A DNA stretch of 36,461 nt from Plesiocystis pacifica SIR-1 (GCF_000170895.1 NZ_ABCS01000094.1:1-36461); one strand, 5' to 3'; positions 1-7,844 are shown, numbered from the stretch's first letter. Numbers and translations are program-made. Notes: generated by a model from the letters alone, not told the origin.

Positions 1-13
1 CCCGGGAACGCGT

Positions 14-19
14 TATACT
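14..19 (+). promoter_or_regulatory. possible -10 box before the first gene
   Basis: TATACT lies 3 nt before the ATG at 23 and 9 nt before an in-frame TTG at 29. Three bases is too short for a transcript to begin at the ATG. The 9-nt spacing to TTG matches that seen before pilX and the peroxiredoxin gene, so the true start may be 29. No -35 region is visible because the window begins here. Confidence 0.3.
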
Positions 20-22
20 CGA

Positions 23-2455
23 ATGACCTTGGCCGACCGTGACGATCAACCTGTCGACGACGCGGACAGCCGGTCGGACGACGGTGCGAGCCCCGACGCG
101 AGCGACTCCTCAGCCAACGCGAAGGTTGCGGACCTTCCCGATCCGCCCTCCTTCGACGGCGACCGCACCCGGCCCCTGACCCTCCACGGCGTCCCCGCCC
201 AGGACATCAAGAACGCGATCGCCAGCGCCGCTGGGGAGAGCTCCGAGGTCGACGAGCTGTTCGACTTCGACGTCCCCAAGCTCGGGTCCACCGCCAAGCC
301 CCCCTCGGTGCCAAACGCCGCCCCGCCTCCCCTGCCGAGCATTCCGCCGCTGTCTACGGCGCGTCGCGGGCCCACGGCGCCCCTACCGCCAATCCCGAGC
401 CTGGGCAAAGCCAAACCGTCCAAGCCGGCCAGCAGCGGGCCCAAGCCCATTCCCCTCGACCCCGAGACCAAGGCCAAGTCCCCCTCGGGCTCGACGAGCA
501 AGCCCAAGTCTCAAAGCAAGCGCAAGTCCCTCGTCGAGGACGATCTCTTCGACGAGTTCGACGAGGAAGACAGCGCCCCGCGGCCCCCACCCAAGCCGCG
601 CATCAAGCCCAAGATCAAGCCGCGCGTCAAAGCCAAGGGCGCCTCCAAGACCACACCCAAGATCACGATCAAGCCGAAGGTCACGCCCAAGCCCGCCGCT
701 GGCGCGGGCCAAGACGGCGCCCTGCCCTCGGCCTCGGCGCTCATCGCCAAGATGCGCGATGGCTCGGCACGCACGCCGGCCCCCGGAGAGGCGGAGGCCA
801 AGCCCGATCCTTCGCAGGCGTCCGAGATCGAGATGCTGTCCGAGTCGGCCCTGATGTCGGAGGTCTCCGAGGTCTCCGAGGTCGAGATGCTGTCTCAGTC
901 AGCGCTCATCTCCGAAGTTTCGGAAGTCTCGGAAGTCTCGGAGACCTCGGAGCCCAAGCCTGCGCCCATGGAGGCCGCGGCTGCGGCCCCCGCCAAGGCC
1001 GAGACCGCCGAGGCCCCGAGCGAAGACGCCTCGAGCGAAGACGACGACGGCGTCCTCGCGCTCAGCCCGACCGTCCGCGGCCCCGCGTTGAGCCTGCCCT
1101 CGACCCCGACTCCGGAGGAGCCCGAGGCCGAGACCCACGCCGAGGACGAGAGCGACGACGAGGAGCTCGAGCGAACCATCGCCCACAGCCGCACCGATCC
1201 CGCGCTCCCGCTCCTGCACCAGCGCCGCGCGCCCAAGCCCGACATGCGGCCCAAGCCACGGCTGCGGCCCAAGTCTGGCGTCATCCACACCAAGGACCCC
1301 GCGCCAGCCCCCACCGACGCCACGGCGACGGAGCCTGCAGCCGGCGCTCAGGCACCCTCCAACGAGCTCGCGCCTCCACCTCCGACGACGGCCACGCACA
1401 GCGAGGACCACCCCGTCGGCGGCGTCCCCTACGAGCCCCCCGCGGTCATCCTCCACGAAGGCGGCAGCGCCGAAGACTCGACCCGTGGGCCCGAGCCCGA
1501 GCCCAAGCGCGCTGGCGCCCTGCCCACGCCCGGAGCGGTCGGCTCGTTGCGCCGCAGCGTCCCGCTCGAGCCCGGGGTCATCCCCACGGCCCAGCTGCCC
1601 CTGTCCAAGCGCGTCGGCGGCGTGCCCGTCGCCATCCCCCGCCAAGACACCGACTCCCTCGTCGGCAAGCTCACCGACGAGCTGGTCGCCGAGGCCGAAG
1701 CCGAAGCCGCCGTCACCGTCGAGCACAAGATCCCCAAACCCGCGGCGGCAGCCCCGGCCCACGCCAAGCAGGACGAGGAGCGCAAGCGCAAGCGCATCTT
1801 CGTGCTCCTGGGCTTCGCCGGCGCGGCGGCGCTGTTGCTGATCATCTTCCTCGCCCTGCCCGGCCCCAAGAAAGACGACGACGAGCCCAAGGGCGACGCG
1901 GTCGCGGCGGACACACCCGCGCCCGAGCCCAAACCCGACGACGGCCGCCTCGCCCTCGCCGACCCGGCCCAGGCCGACACCGAGGCCGCCGCGGACACGG
2001 ACACGGGCACCGAGACCGAGACCGACACGGGCACCGAGACCGACACCGACACCAGCACCGAGACCGACACCGGCGAGCCCGAGCTCGCGGCCCAACCCAC
2101 CAAGTCCAAGCCCAAGCCCAAGGCCAAGCCCAAGCCCGTCGCCGCCGCGCCCGAACCCAAGCCAAAGCCAAAGCCCGAGCCCAAACCCAAGCCCAAGCCG
2201 GCCACGAGCAACGACCCCAGCCAGCTCTACGCCCAGGCCCAGTCCGCCTACAAAAAGGGCAAGGCCGCCGACGCCTACCGCCTCGCGGCCGCGAGTCAAA
2301 AGCTCAAGAAGCGCTCGAAGACCGCGGAGCTCATGGTGCTCTCGGCCTGCAAGCTGGGCAGCGCGAGCAAGGCCAACGGCGCGCTCAAGCAGGTCACCCT
2401 GGTCCGCCGCAAGCCGCTCAAAAAGCAGTGCGCCGGCATGGGCCTGAAGCTGTGA
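23..2455 (+). CDS. large low-complexity bitopic membrane protein with C-terminal helical-repeat segment
   Basis: This 810-residue protein is not a recognised family. Residues 1-590 are disordered-looking, rich in Pro, Lys, Ser and acidic residues. One hydrophobic helix follows at about 592-613, directly after the basic cluster RKRKR, so by the positive-inside rule the large N-terminal part is cytoplasmic. The outer part has a Thr/Glu/Asp repeat, a Lys-Pro repeat, and at about 735-810 a helical segment resembling one or two TPR units (SQLYAQAQSAYKKGKAADAY). Similar tails occur in myxobacterial signalling and motility proteins, but no enzymatic motif is seen. The gene is convergent with the fibro-slime gene, 9 nt away. 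The ATG at 23 has no clear ribosome binding site; a TTG at 29 is an alternative. Confidence 0.8.
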   Translation: MTLADRDDQPVDDADSRSDDGASPDASDSSANAKVADLPDPPSFDGDRTRPLTLHGVPAQDIKNAIASAAGESSEVDELFDFDVPKLGSTAKPPSVPNAAPPPLPSIPPLSTARRGPTAPLPPIPSLGKAKPSKPASSGPKPIPLDPETKAKSPSGSTSKPKSQSKRKSLVEDDLFDEFDEEDSAPRPPPKPRIKPKIKPRVKAKGASKTTPKITIKPKVTPKPAAGAGQDGALPSASALIAKMRDGSARTPAPGEAEAKPDPSQASEIEMLSESALMSEVSEVSEVEMLSQSALISEVSEVSEVSETSEPKPAPMEAAAAAPAKAETAEAPSEDASSEDDDGVLALSPTVRGPALSLPSTPTPEEPEAETHAEDESDDEELERTIAHSRTDPALPLLHQRRAPKPDMRPKPRLRPKSGVIHTKDPAPAPTDATATEPAAGAQAPSNELAPPPPTTATHSEDHPVGGVPYEPPAVILHEGGSAEDSTRGPEPEPKRAGALPTPGAVGSLRRSVPLEPGVIPTAQLPLSKRVGGVPVAIPRQDTDSLVGKLTDELVAEAEAEAAVTVEHKIPKPAAAAPAHAKQDEERKRKRIFVLLGFAGAAALLLIIFLALPGPKKDDDEPKGDAVAADTPAPEPKPDDGRLALADPAQADTEAAADTDTGTETETDTGTETDTDTSTETDTGEPELAAQPTKSKPKPKAKPKPVAAAPEPKPKPKPEPKPKPKPATSNDPSQLYAQAQSAYKKGKAADAYRLAAASQKLKKRSKTAELMVLSACKLGSASKANGALKQVTLVRRKPLKKQCAGMGLKL
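828..953 (+). repeat. in-gene tandem duplication encoding EMLS-ESAL-MSEVSEVSEV units
   Basis: Two adjacent copies of a roughly 54-nt unit encode EMLSESALMSEVSEVSEV and EMLSQSALISEVSEVSEV. Each ends in a run of SEV/SET triplets from a 9-nt repeat of the type GAGGTCTCC. Copies differ mostly at third positions, so the protein repeat seems to be kept by selection. Confidence 0.75.
1996..2202 (+). repeat. in-gene low-complexity tracts (Thr/Asp/Glu repeat, then Lys-Pro repeat)
   Basis: After the membrane helix, positions 1996-2076 encode alternating Thr with Asp, Glu or Gly (for example TETETDTGTETDTDT), an acidic spacer. Positions 2098-2202 encode KPKP-type dipeptides, a stiff basic spacer. TonB-like and cell-wall-spanning proteins use Lys-Pro spacers to cross the periplasm, so a similar role is possible here but unproven. 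Confidence 0.7.
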
Positions 2456-2464
2456 GCGGCCCCC

Positions 2465-3520
2465 TCAGCCCACCGGGTTGGGCATGAAGCAGCGGATGTT
2501 CGTCTCGATGCGGAAGTTGGACTCGTCCGTCTGCCGCTCGGCGTGGAAGATGTCCATCTCGTAGAACTCGCCCGGCGTGATGCCGAGCGCGGCCGCCTGG
2601 GCGTCGAAGTCGATGGTCCCCTCGAGGTCCTCGTGCAGCCCGCCGACGTCGAGGGCGAGCTGCCCGTTCACGAACACCCACAGATCGTCGTCGCCGCGGA
2701 AGGTGAAGCTCTGGCCGGCTTCGTACTCGAACAGCACGTGGATCTCGGTGGTGAAGTGGAAGTTGTGGGCCTTGCCCGGGGTGTTGCCGAAGCCCACGCC
2801 GTCGACGGGGAAGAAGGCGTTGCTGTCGTAGACGTAGACCTCCGAGCCGGGCGTCTCCTCGGCGAGGACGAGCTCGAGCTCGACCTCCATGTTCACGTCC
2901 GGCGTGGTCGTGTACCACTGGTTGAAGCTGGTCGTGCTCTCGATCTCGTAGGTCGGCGGATCGAAGGTCCAGGGCTGGCAGGTGCCGACGTTGCACACGC
3001 CGGTCGTCGCCGGCCAGCACCCCGGCCCCGAGACCACGCGCTGCATCCGACCGACGCCGTTTTTGACCTGCGGGCCGCCCTCGGCGACGATCGGCGGGCC
3101 GGCGTTGAACACCGGCTTGTAGTCGGCCCCGAGGTTGTCCTCGACGAGGCCGCAGCCGACGTCGTTCCAGCCCGTGTACAGCTCGCCGTTGTGGTAGACG
3201 CCGCGCGCCGAGATCTCGAAGTCGGTGTGGCCGCCGGGCTCGCCAAAGCCCCGGAAGTCGCGGACGGTGATCGGGAGGATTGGGTCGCAGACCTCGTTGC
3301 CCTCCTCGTCCATGTCGAGCTTGGGCCCGGTGTCCTCCTCCTCGGAGATTTCGTCGCCCACGTCGTCGTCCGTGTCGCCGTCGGTCGTCAGCGTGCTGGC
3401 GGTACCGGCGGTGAACGCGGTCGAGGTCGAACCGTCTTCAGACCCGGTGTCGCCACACCCAACGGCCAGGCCAAGCGGCGCGAGGATCAGGACTGCTGAG
3501 CGGACCGTCTGTCGAGTCAC
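2465..3520 (-). CDS. fibro-slime domain (PA14-like) lipoprotein
   Basis: This 351-residue exported protein ends in a fibro-slime domain, a PA14-like beta-sandwich common in myxobacterial and Fibrobacter/Dictyostelium surface proteins. The diagnostic stretch is GDDDLWVFVNGQLALDVGGL, followed by LGITPGEFYEMDIFHAER and an ESNFRIETNI end strand. The N terminus is a signal peptide ending in a plausible lipobox (LAVGC, Cys22), followed by an acidic Thr/Asp/Glu linker. It probably sits on the outer membrane or in the matrix and may bind carbohydrate or act in adhesion. The start is GTG at 3520; an ATG 7 nt upstream is out of frame. No Shine-Dalgarno or clear -10 box is visible. It is convergent with the upstream membrane protein gene. 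Confidence 0.9.
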   Translation of the reverse strand: MTRQTVRSAVLILAPLGLAVGCGDTGSEDGSTSTAFTAGTASTLTTDGDTDDDVGDEISEEEDTGPKLDMDEEGNEVCDPILPITVRDFRGFGEPGGHTDFEISARGVYHNGELYTGWNDVGCGLVEDNLGADYKPVFNAGPPIVAEGGPQVKNGVGRMQRVVSGPGCWPATTGVCNVGTCQPWTFDPPTYEIESTTSFNQWYTTTPDVNMEVELELVLAEETPGSEVYVYDSNAFFPVDGVGFGNTPGKAHNFHFTTEIHVLFEYEAGQSFTFRGDDDLWVFVNGQLALDVGGLHEDLEGTIDFDAQAAALGITPGEFYEMDIFHAERQTDESNFRIETNIRCFMPNPVG

Positions 3521-3596
3521 GGTCCATGGGTGGACCGCAGCGGCCTGATCTGGATGACTTTTTGAGCTGCGCCCGAATGACGCGACGATCGCGCAG

Positions 3597-4841
3597 CTAG
3601 CCCTTGAAGCGCACGTGGAGGTGGTTCACGTGCCCGCGCCAGTGGCGAATGATGCCGTGGTTGCGACCGATGCCCCGGGGGTACTGGAAGTACTCGTCGA
3701 GCTTTTGCTCCGAGACGCCCTGGCTCTTGGCGTACTCGTAGAGCTGTTTTTGGAACTTGTAGTCCAGGAAGATGTAGCGGACCTCGCCCGTGGCCAGGAA
3801 CTCCTCGATCAGGATCCAGGTCCGCTGCAGGTCGATGTTCTTCTCGGTCGCGCCCGAGAAGTGCTTGCGGTCGGCGAGCTTGCCCTTCAGCACCACGCCG
3901 ACGTCGATGTCGACGCCCTCTTGGTGCGAGAGGTGGCCCTGCATCGGCCCGCCGTGCTGCTTGGAGATGTCCCCGATGCGCAGCTGCGGCCCGCCGTTGG
4001 CGCGGCGCTCATAGGCCGCCACGACCTGGGTGATCAGCCGGATGGTCCGCGGCGTGCCCCAGACGTTGTGCGGGCGCTTGATGTAGTAGCTGTCGCGCTC
4101 GGGCAGCTTGCGCCCGTGGAGCAAGCGCCCGGGCTGGGGCGGCTCGGGCTCGAAGCCGCGGACGATCTCGCCCTCGTAGGCCACGCGCAGCCGCTGACCC
4201 ACGCGGATGCGGTTGGGGTCCGTCACGGCGCCGTCTTGGAGCGCGAGCAGCTCGTCGACGCTCAGCTCGTAGCTGGCGGCGATCTGGCCGAAGGTCTGGC
4301 CCTTGGCCACGACGTGCTCGATCTCGACGTGCTCGCGCGGCGGAATCTCGGGGCACACGGCCAGCTTTTGACCCACGCGGATGTGGCTGGGGTTCTTCGC
4401 CAGCTTGGGGTTGAGCGCGATGATGTCCTGGCTGCGCACGCCGTACTGCCCGGCGATCAGCCCCAGGTGCTCGCCCGCGGCGACCTCGTGGAAGTGCAGC
4501 GGCGTGACGAAGTCGCACTCCTCGGCCCCGGGCGGGCGCTTGGGCGCCTTGGCCTTGCGCTTCTTGGACTTCTTCTTTTTCTTCTTCTTCTTCGCGGCGA
4601 CCAGCGCCTCGTGGGGATCGCCCTCGACCTCGTCGCCTTCGTGGGCGTGCTCGTCATCGGCCTTGGACTTCGCCTTGGCCCCCTTGGCCTCGGGTGCTTC
4701 CGCCTGGGGCTCCTCGACGTTGCCCTGGGGCTCGTCCTTGGACCCAGCTTCTCCCTCTCCACCCGATGTTGCGGCCTGGGCAGGCCCCGTGGCGAGGGTC
4801 AGCGCGGTGAGACTGGCGAGAGCGAGGGCGAATGCACGCAT
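3597..4841 (-). CDS. LysM-containing penicillin-insensitive murein endopeptidase (MepA/M74-like)
   Basis: The 414-residue protein probably cleaves peptidoglycan cross-links in the periplasm. A signal peptide (residues 1-23, ending GPAQA) is followed by an acidic linker and a basic run of about 14 Lys/Arg (84-99). Two LysM domains for glycan binding follow, at about 116-163 and 174-222. The C-terminal half matches the M74 MepA family: GDISKQHGGPMQGHLSHQ, with likely zinc ligands His306, Asp313 and His409 (in NHLHVRF). MepA itself has no LysM domains, so this is a larger architecture. An upstream in-frame start exists, but ATG 4841 gives the signal peptide and has AGGA 4 nt before it. The gene is divergent from the lipoprotein gene at 5012. 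Confidence 0.92.
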   Translation of the reverse strand: MRAFALALASLTALTLATGPAQAATSGGEGEAGSKDEPQGNVEEPQAEAPEAKGAKAKSKADDEHAHEGDEVEGDPHEALVAAKKKKKKKKSKKRKAKAPKRPPGAEECDFVTPLHFHEVAAGEHLGLIAGQYGVRSQDIIALNPKLAKNPSHIRVGQKLAVCPEIPPREHVEIEHVVAKGQTFGQIAASYELSVDELLALQDGAVTDPNRIRVGQRLRVAYEGEIVRGFEPEPPQPGRLLHGRKLPERDSYYIKRPHNVWGTPRTIRLITQVVAAYERRANGGPQLRIGDISKQHGGPMQGHLSHQEGVDIDVGVVLKGKLADRKHFSGATEKNIDLQRTWILIEEFLATGEVRYIFLDYKFQKQLYEYAKSQGVSEQKLDEYFQYPRGIGRNHGIIRHWRGHVNHLHVRFKG

Positions 4842-4904
4842 GGCGTCCTGAGCGGCCGCAGAGGGCCTTTGAGGCTGTGGGAGCCCACGCGGGGCTACCG
4901 GGCG

Positions 4905-4918
4905 ATCACACCCGTGAT
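4905..4918. promoter_or_regulatory. palindrome in a divergent intergenic region, possible operator
   Basis: ATCAC-ACCC-GTGAT is a 5-bp inverted repeat with a 4-bp centre in the 170-bp space between the divergent endopeptidase and lipoprotein genes. On the minus strand it overlaps a TCTAAT sequence that could be a -10 box. It could be a regulator site or a small hairpin in the endopeptidase leader. Confidence 0.35.
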
Positions 4919-5011
4919 TAGACCGGCCCGCGACGCCGGCCAAACTTTCGACGAAGATTTGCCTCTGGCTCGCGTCCGTGCCTTCGTCCGAGTACCTTCG
5001 AGAGGCTCCCC

Positions 5012-5818
5012 ATGACATCCGCCAACCGACCCCTGTCCTGCTCTGTCGGCCCCCGCCCCGCCCGCACCCGCCTGGCCGCGCCCCTGCTCGGCGCGCTGAT
5101 GCTGACCAGCCTGCCCATGCTCGGCGGCTGCGGCCCGGAGAAGGGCCCCGGCAGCCTCGCGGTCACCTACGTCCTCGGCAACGCGAAGACCTGCGACGAG
5201 CTGGGCATCGAGACCGTCGAGCTCGAGCTCATCCGCGGAAGCGGCGACGACCGCGAGGTCCTCTACGACGACCGCGGACCCTGCGGCGACGACCTGCTCA
5301 TCGAGGGCATCGAGGCCAAGACCTACGAGGTCGAGGTCACCGCCTTCGACGGGAACGGCATCGCCACCCTCGACAACCTCGCCGACTCCGAGAGCGAGCG
5401 CCGCATCGAGATCTTCGAGGCCTCCGACGCCACCTTGGAGGTCGACCTCACCTCCCGCCCGGCCGAGCTCTTCGTCCGCTGGCGCCTGGGCGCCGACGGC
5501 TTCGCCGACTGCGACGGCGTGGGCATCGACGCCTTCGAGGTCCGCGCCTTCGAGGAGGACGGCGGCAACCTCCTGCTCGAGGACGTGCTCAGCTGCGGGC
5601 TCGACGGTGACGGCGCCGGAAACTGGCGCCTGCTCGCCGACCCCGAGCGCGATCTCACCGGCTCGCTGTTCGGTGAAGTGGGCATCACCCCCCTCGACGC
5701 CAACGGCGACGCCGTCGGCGGCGCGGCCACCTTCGAGTTCGACCCCGTCGGCGCCGGTTACCCCGTGCAACTCAGCATCGAGTGCGACGAGCTGGGCTGC
5801 ATGCCCGATCCTGGCTAG
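5012..5818 (+). CDS. lipoprotein with two copies of a beta-rich repeat
   Basis: This 268-residue protein has no recognised function. A long basic n-region and hydrophobic segment end in lipobox LGGC (Cys40). The mature part contains two related modules, about residues 49-135 and 152-262. Each begins with a strand pattern V-x-Y/W-x-L-G, then a Cys, a Gly-Ile and an acidic strand pattern (GIETVELELI in the first, GIDAFEVRAF in the second). Each then has a CG pair and a V-x-x-T/I-x-x-D-x-N-G strand. This looks like an internal duplication of an Ig-like or carboxypeptidase-regulatory-like fold. GAGAGG at 5000-5005 is a good ribosome binding site 6 nt before the ATG. Confidence 0.82.
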   Translation: MTSANRPLSCSVGPRPARTRLAAPLLGALMLTSLPMLGGCGPEKGPGSLAVTYVLGNAKTCDELGIETVELELIRGSGDDREVLYDDRGPCGDDLLIEGIEAKTYEVEVTAFDGNGIATLDNLADSESERRIEIFEASDATLEVDLTSRPAELFVRWRLGADGFADCDGVGIDAFEVRAFEEDGGNLLLEDVLSCGLDGDGAGNWRLLADPERDLTGSLFGEVGITPLDANGDAVGGAATFEFDPVGAGYPVQLSIECDELGCMPDPG

Positions 5819-5838
5819 TTCTGGGCTAGCCCCAGGCC

Positions 5839-5862
5839 AATGCGGGCCCATCCGCCCGCATT
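5839..5862 (+). terminator. hairpin after the lipoprotein gene, probable terminator
   Basis: AATGCGGGC-CCATCC-GCCCGCATT is a perfect 9-bp stem with a 6-nt loop, 21 nt after the stop codon. A small palindrome, GGGCTAGCCC (5823-5832), sits between the stop and the stem. No T-run follows. Confidence 0.5.
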
Positions 5863-5888
5863 CGACCACTCGGGATTGAGCACACTTC

Positions 5889-5907
5889 GTGGGGCCAAAT
5901 GCCCCAC
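5889..5907. other. second hairpin in the 5.8-6.05 kb intergenic region
   Basis: GTGGGGC-CAAAT-GCCCCAC is a perfect 7-bp stem with a 5-nt loop. It lies between two stronger hairpins in a 238-nt stretch without a gene. Confidence 0.45.
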
Positions 5908-5933
5908 TGAGGACTCCTCCCCCTGATCTGACG

Positions 5934-5963
5934 AACGCTCGCCAGCCCACCCTGGCGGGCGTT
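5934..5963 (+). terminator. third intergenic hairpin, terminator-like
   Basis: AACGCTCGCCAG-CCCACC-CTGGCGGGCGTT forms a 12-bp stem with one G-T wobble and a 6-nt loop, followed 9 nt later by a short TCTTTC. It may end read-through from the lipoprotein gene, or be part of a small structured RNA with the two hairpins before it. Confidence 0.45.
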
Positions 5964-5989
5964 CCATGCATCTTTCGTAGGGCTCGCCC

Positions 5990-6019
5990 TTGTCTCGTGC
6001 GCGAGCCCCACGATAGAGT
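5990..6019 (+). promoter_or_regulatory. candidate promoter of the STAS-like gene
   Basis: TTGTCT (5990-5995) and TAGAGT (6014-6019) are separated by 18 nt, a normal sigma-70-like layout. A transcript would start near 6026 and leave a leader of about 31 nt before the ATG at 6057. Confidence 0.4.
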
Positions 6020-6056
6020 CAATGGGTAGTTGATGGTCTGAACCCGCGAGCTCCCC

Positions 6057-6470
6057 ATGCACTTTAGCCAGGTCCCCAGCGCCTTCGAGTCCAGCCTCGA
6101 TCACGACGTCGACGTCGATCCGGGGCGCGAGGCGATCCTGCGCGTCGCGCTGCGGGGCTTCATCGACGCGGGCATGCTGCGCGAGCGCCTCGAAGGTCTG
6201 GCCGTGCGCATCGATCGCCGCCGCCCCGACGCCGTGCTCGTGGACCTGCGCCACGTCGCAGGCTACGGCCCCGGCACCCCCACCCTGGCCCGCGACGGTC
6301 TGGCCCTGGCACGCCGCGCGGGCGTCCGTCGGGTCGCGCTGCTGGTGTCCTCCTCCGTCGTCCGCATCGCCGCTCAGCTGCTCGCCCGCAACCTCGACCT
6401 CGAGCTGCGCTGCTTCCCCAGCGAGCCCGCGGCGCGGCGCTGGTTGGCCGTCGTAGACACCAGCAACTGA
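6057..6470 (+). CDS. STAS-like / SpoIIAA-like single-domain protein
   Basis: The 137-residue protein has the alternating strand-helix pattern of STAS or SpoIIAA-like proteins. A strand (ILRVALRG) and helix are followed by the core strand VLVDLRHVAGYGPGT, a helix (LARRAGVRRVALLVSS) and a terminal helix (PAARRWLAV). These proteins act as partner-switching or lipid/nucleotide-binding modules in the cytoplasm. The phosphorylatable Ser/Thr of anti-anti-sigma factors (DSSG-type motif) is not seen, so a classical partner switch is unlikely. No kinase or sigma factor lies nearby. The ATG has GAG 6 nt upstream in a GAG-CTCCCC-ATG context, similar to that of the gene at 5012. Confidence 0.65.
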   Translation: MHFSQVPSAFESSLDHDVDVDPGREAILRVALRGFIDAGMLRERLEGLAVRIDRRRPDAVLVDLRHVAGYGPGTPTLARDGLALARRAGVRRVALLVSSSVVRIAAQLLARNLDLELRCFPSEPAARRWLAVVDTSN

Positions 6471-6503
6471 CCCGCGACCGGCCCGCGACTGACCCGCGAC
6501 GGG
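6471..6503. repeat. three tandem 11-bp repeats after the STAS-like gene
   Basis: CCCGCGACCGG, CCCGCGACTGA and CCCGCGACGGG follow directly at 6471, 6482 and 6493, one helical turn apart. A further palindrome, CTGAGC-CA-GCTCAG (6524-6537), covers the stop codon of the convergent gene. The purpose is unknown; a bidirectional terminator or a protein-binding site is possible. Confidence 0.5.
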
Positions 6504-6533
6504 GTCATGCTCGCGCGCAAGCGCTGAGCCAGC

Positions 6534-7844
6534 TCAGGGCAGCCGCCACAGGTGGACCTCGCCCGAGAGGTCACGGGTCGCCAGGCGGTCGAGCTGTGGG
6601 TCGCCCCCGAGGGCCAACTCGGCGTCGACGAGCTCGCAGCCCGAGCAGAGGGCCTGCGTGTAGCAGGGCGAGGATCCGGTGATCAAGCCGACGACCACGT
6701 CGCGCTCGACCCCCACCCAGTCGCCGTCGGAGGTCTCGAAGAGCCGCTCGGCCGCGCCCGGATAGAGGATCTCGGGCCCCGCGGGCGCGTCGCGGGCTCC
6801 GCTCGCGGGGTTGCTGTAGACGGAGAGATGGACGGCCCTCGGCGGGAGCTCGCTCTCGGTCGCCAGGAACAGGTGCTCGCCCACGACGAGCGCCGAGCCC
6901 GGCTGTGTCCGCGCGACGAAGGCGAGCAAACCCGCGAAGGGCGAGGGCTCGAGCGTAATCGGCGGGTCCGCCCAGACCGCGCCCTCCGAAGGGTAGAGGG
7001 AGCGGCCGAGGAGGTAGTCGACGTCCCCGTCGGCGTCGAAGTCGACCAGGCGGGTGTACTCGCCGTCGAGGCCCAGCGGCGCCGTGTCGAGCGCCTCGAG
7101 CGGCCCGAGGCTGCCCAGGCCCACGTGCATCTGCGAGCTCGCCCCCTCGTGGGCGGTCCACAGGTCTGGCCAGGGTTCGCCGACAAAAGGCCCGACCGCG
7201 TCGACGCGCGCGATGCCTTCGAGCACGCCCAGCGGGCTGACGAGGTCGCCGGCGAGCGCGAAGACGTGGACGCTCCCCTCCGCCGTCGACACGAACAGCT
7301 CGTCGGCGCCGTCGAGCTCGAGATCCCCCGTGACGAGTTGGACCGCGTCGTCGACCCCCTCCAGATCGAGCTCGCTGCTCGCGTCGCCGTCGACGAGCTC
7401 GACCGAGCCGGCGCGCAGGATCACGAGGCGCTGCGCGCTGCCGCTGTGGGCAACAGCCAGGTCGAGCGCCCCCGCGTCGAGGCTCTCTGTGCGGAGCCAG
7501 GGCGACGCGGAGCAGGCCTCCGCGGCCAGCGTGTCGATGCAGCTCCCGCTGCTGCACAGCTGTCCGCCCTCGCAGCCCGTTCCCGGGCACGTCGCCCCGG
7601 GCGGGCAGTACGGCCCCTCCGCGCAGCCGCACAGCTCCAGGTCGGGCTCGGGCGCGGAACAGGAGGGCGAACAGACCCCGGGCCAATCGACGCCGCAGGC
7701 CTCGCCCGGCGGGCAGTCCGAGTCCGACTCGCACTCGGGCGGAGGATGGCAGCAATCATCGTCATCGCCCGCGCTGCTCGGCTCCTCGGCGCACGCCGAG
7801 ATCAGCGCCGCGAGGACACACAACGAGCCAAGACGCGAGCGCAC
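6534..7844 (-). CDS. Cys-rich lipoprotein with FG-GAP/VCBS-like repeats
   Basis: From the GTG at 7844 the product is 436 residues. It begins MRSRLGSLCVLAALISAC, a good lipoprotein signal with lipobox ISAC (Cys18). An acidic spacer and a Cys-rich region of about 90 residues follow (many CPPG and CxxG turns, like the Cys-rich modules of myxobacterial surface proteins). The rest looks like a beta-propeller of FG-GAP type, with a calcium-binding-like loop DFDADGDVDYLLG and a second, DLELDGADELF. Such proteins are exposed on the cell surface and bind ligands or polysaccharide. A start at 7886 would add 14 residues before the signal peptide and seems less likely. No ribosome binding site is clear for either start. 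Confidence 0.8.
   Translation of the reverse strand: MRSRLGSLCVLAALISACAEEPSSAGDDDDCCHPPPECESDSDCPPGEACGVDWPGVCSPSCSAPEPDLELCGCAEGPYCPPGATCPGTGCEGGQLCSSGSCIDTLAAEACSASPWLRTESLDAGALDLAVAHSGSAQRLVILRAGSVELVDGDASSELDLEGVDDAVQLVTGDLELDGADELFVSTAEGSVHVFALAGDLVSPLGVLEGIARVDAVGPFVGEPWPDLWTAHEGASSQMHVGLGSLGPLEALDTAPLGLDGEYTRLVDFDADGDVDYLLGRSLYPSEGAVWADPPITLEPSPFAGLLAFVARTQPGSALVVGEHLFLATESELPPRAVHLSVYSNPASGARDAPAGPEILYPGAAERLFETSDGDWVGVERDVVVGLITGSSPCYTQALCSGCELVDAELALGGDPQLDRLATRDLSGEVHLWRLP

Noticed and set aside
899..2299. 466-codon minus-strand frame inside the first gene
   Set aside because: It is a Gly/Leu/Val repeat produced by the antisense of Pro/Ala/Lys-rich repeats.
4550..4600. homopolymer-like CTTCTT tract as a phase-variable repeat
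   Set aside because: It encodes the Lys run of the endopeptidase and is made of interrupted AAG codons; length changes by triplets would not switch the frame.
4993..4998. TACCTT as a -10 box for the lipoprotein at 5012
   Set aside because: The implied transcript start (about 5005) would cut into the good GAGAGG ribosome binding site, and no -35 stands at a proper distance.
5819..6056. known riboswitch in the three-hairpin region
   Set aside because: I could not match the hairpins to any riboswitch consensus, and the next gene is a STAS-like protein with no metabolic link.
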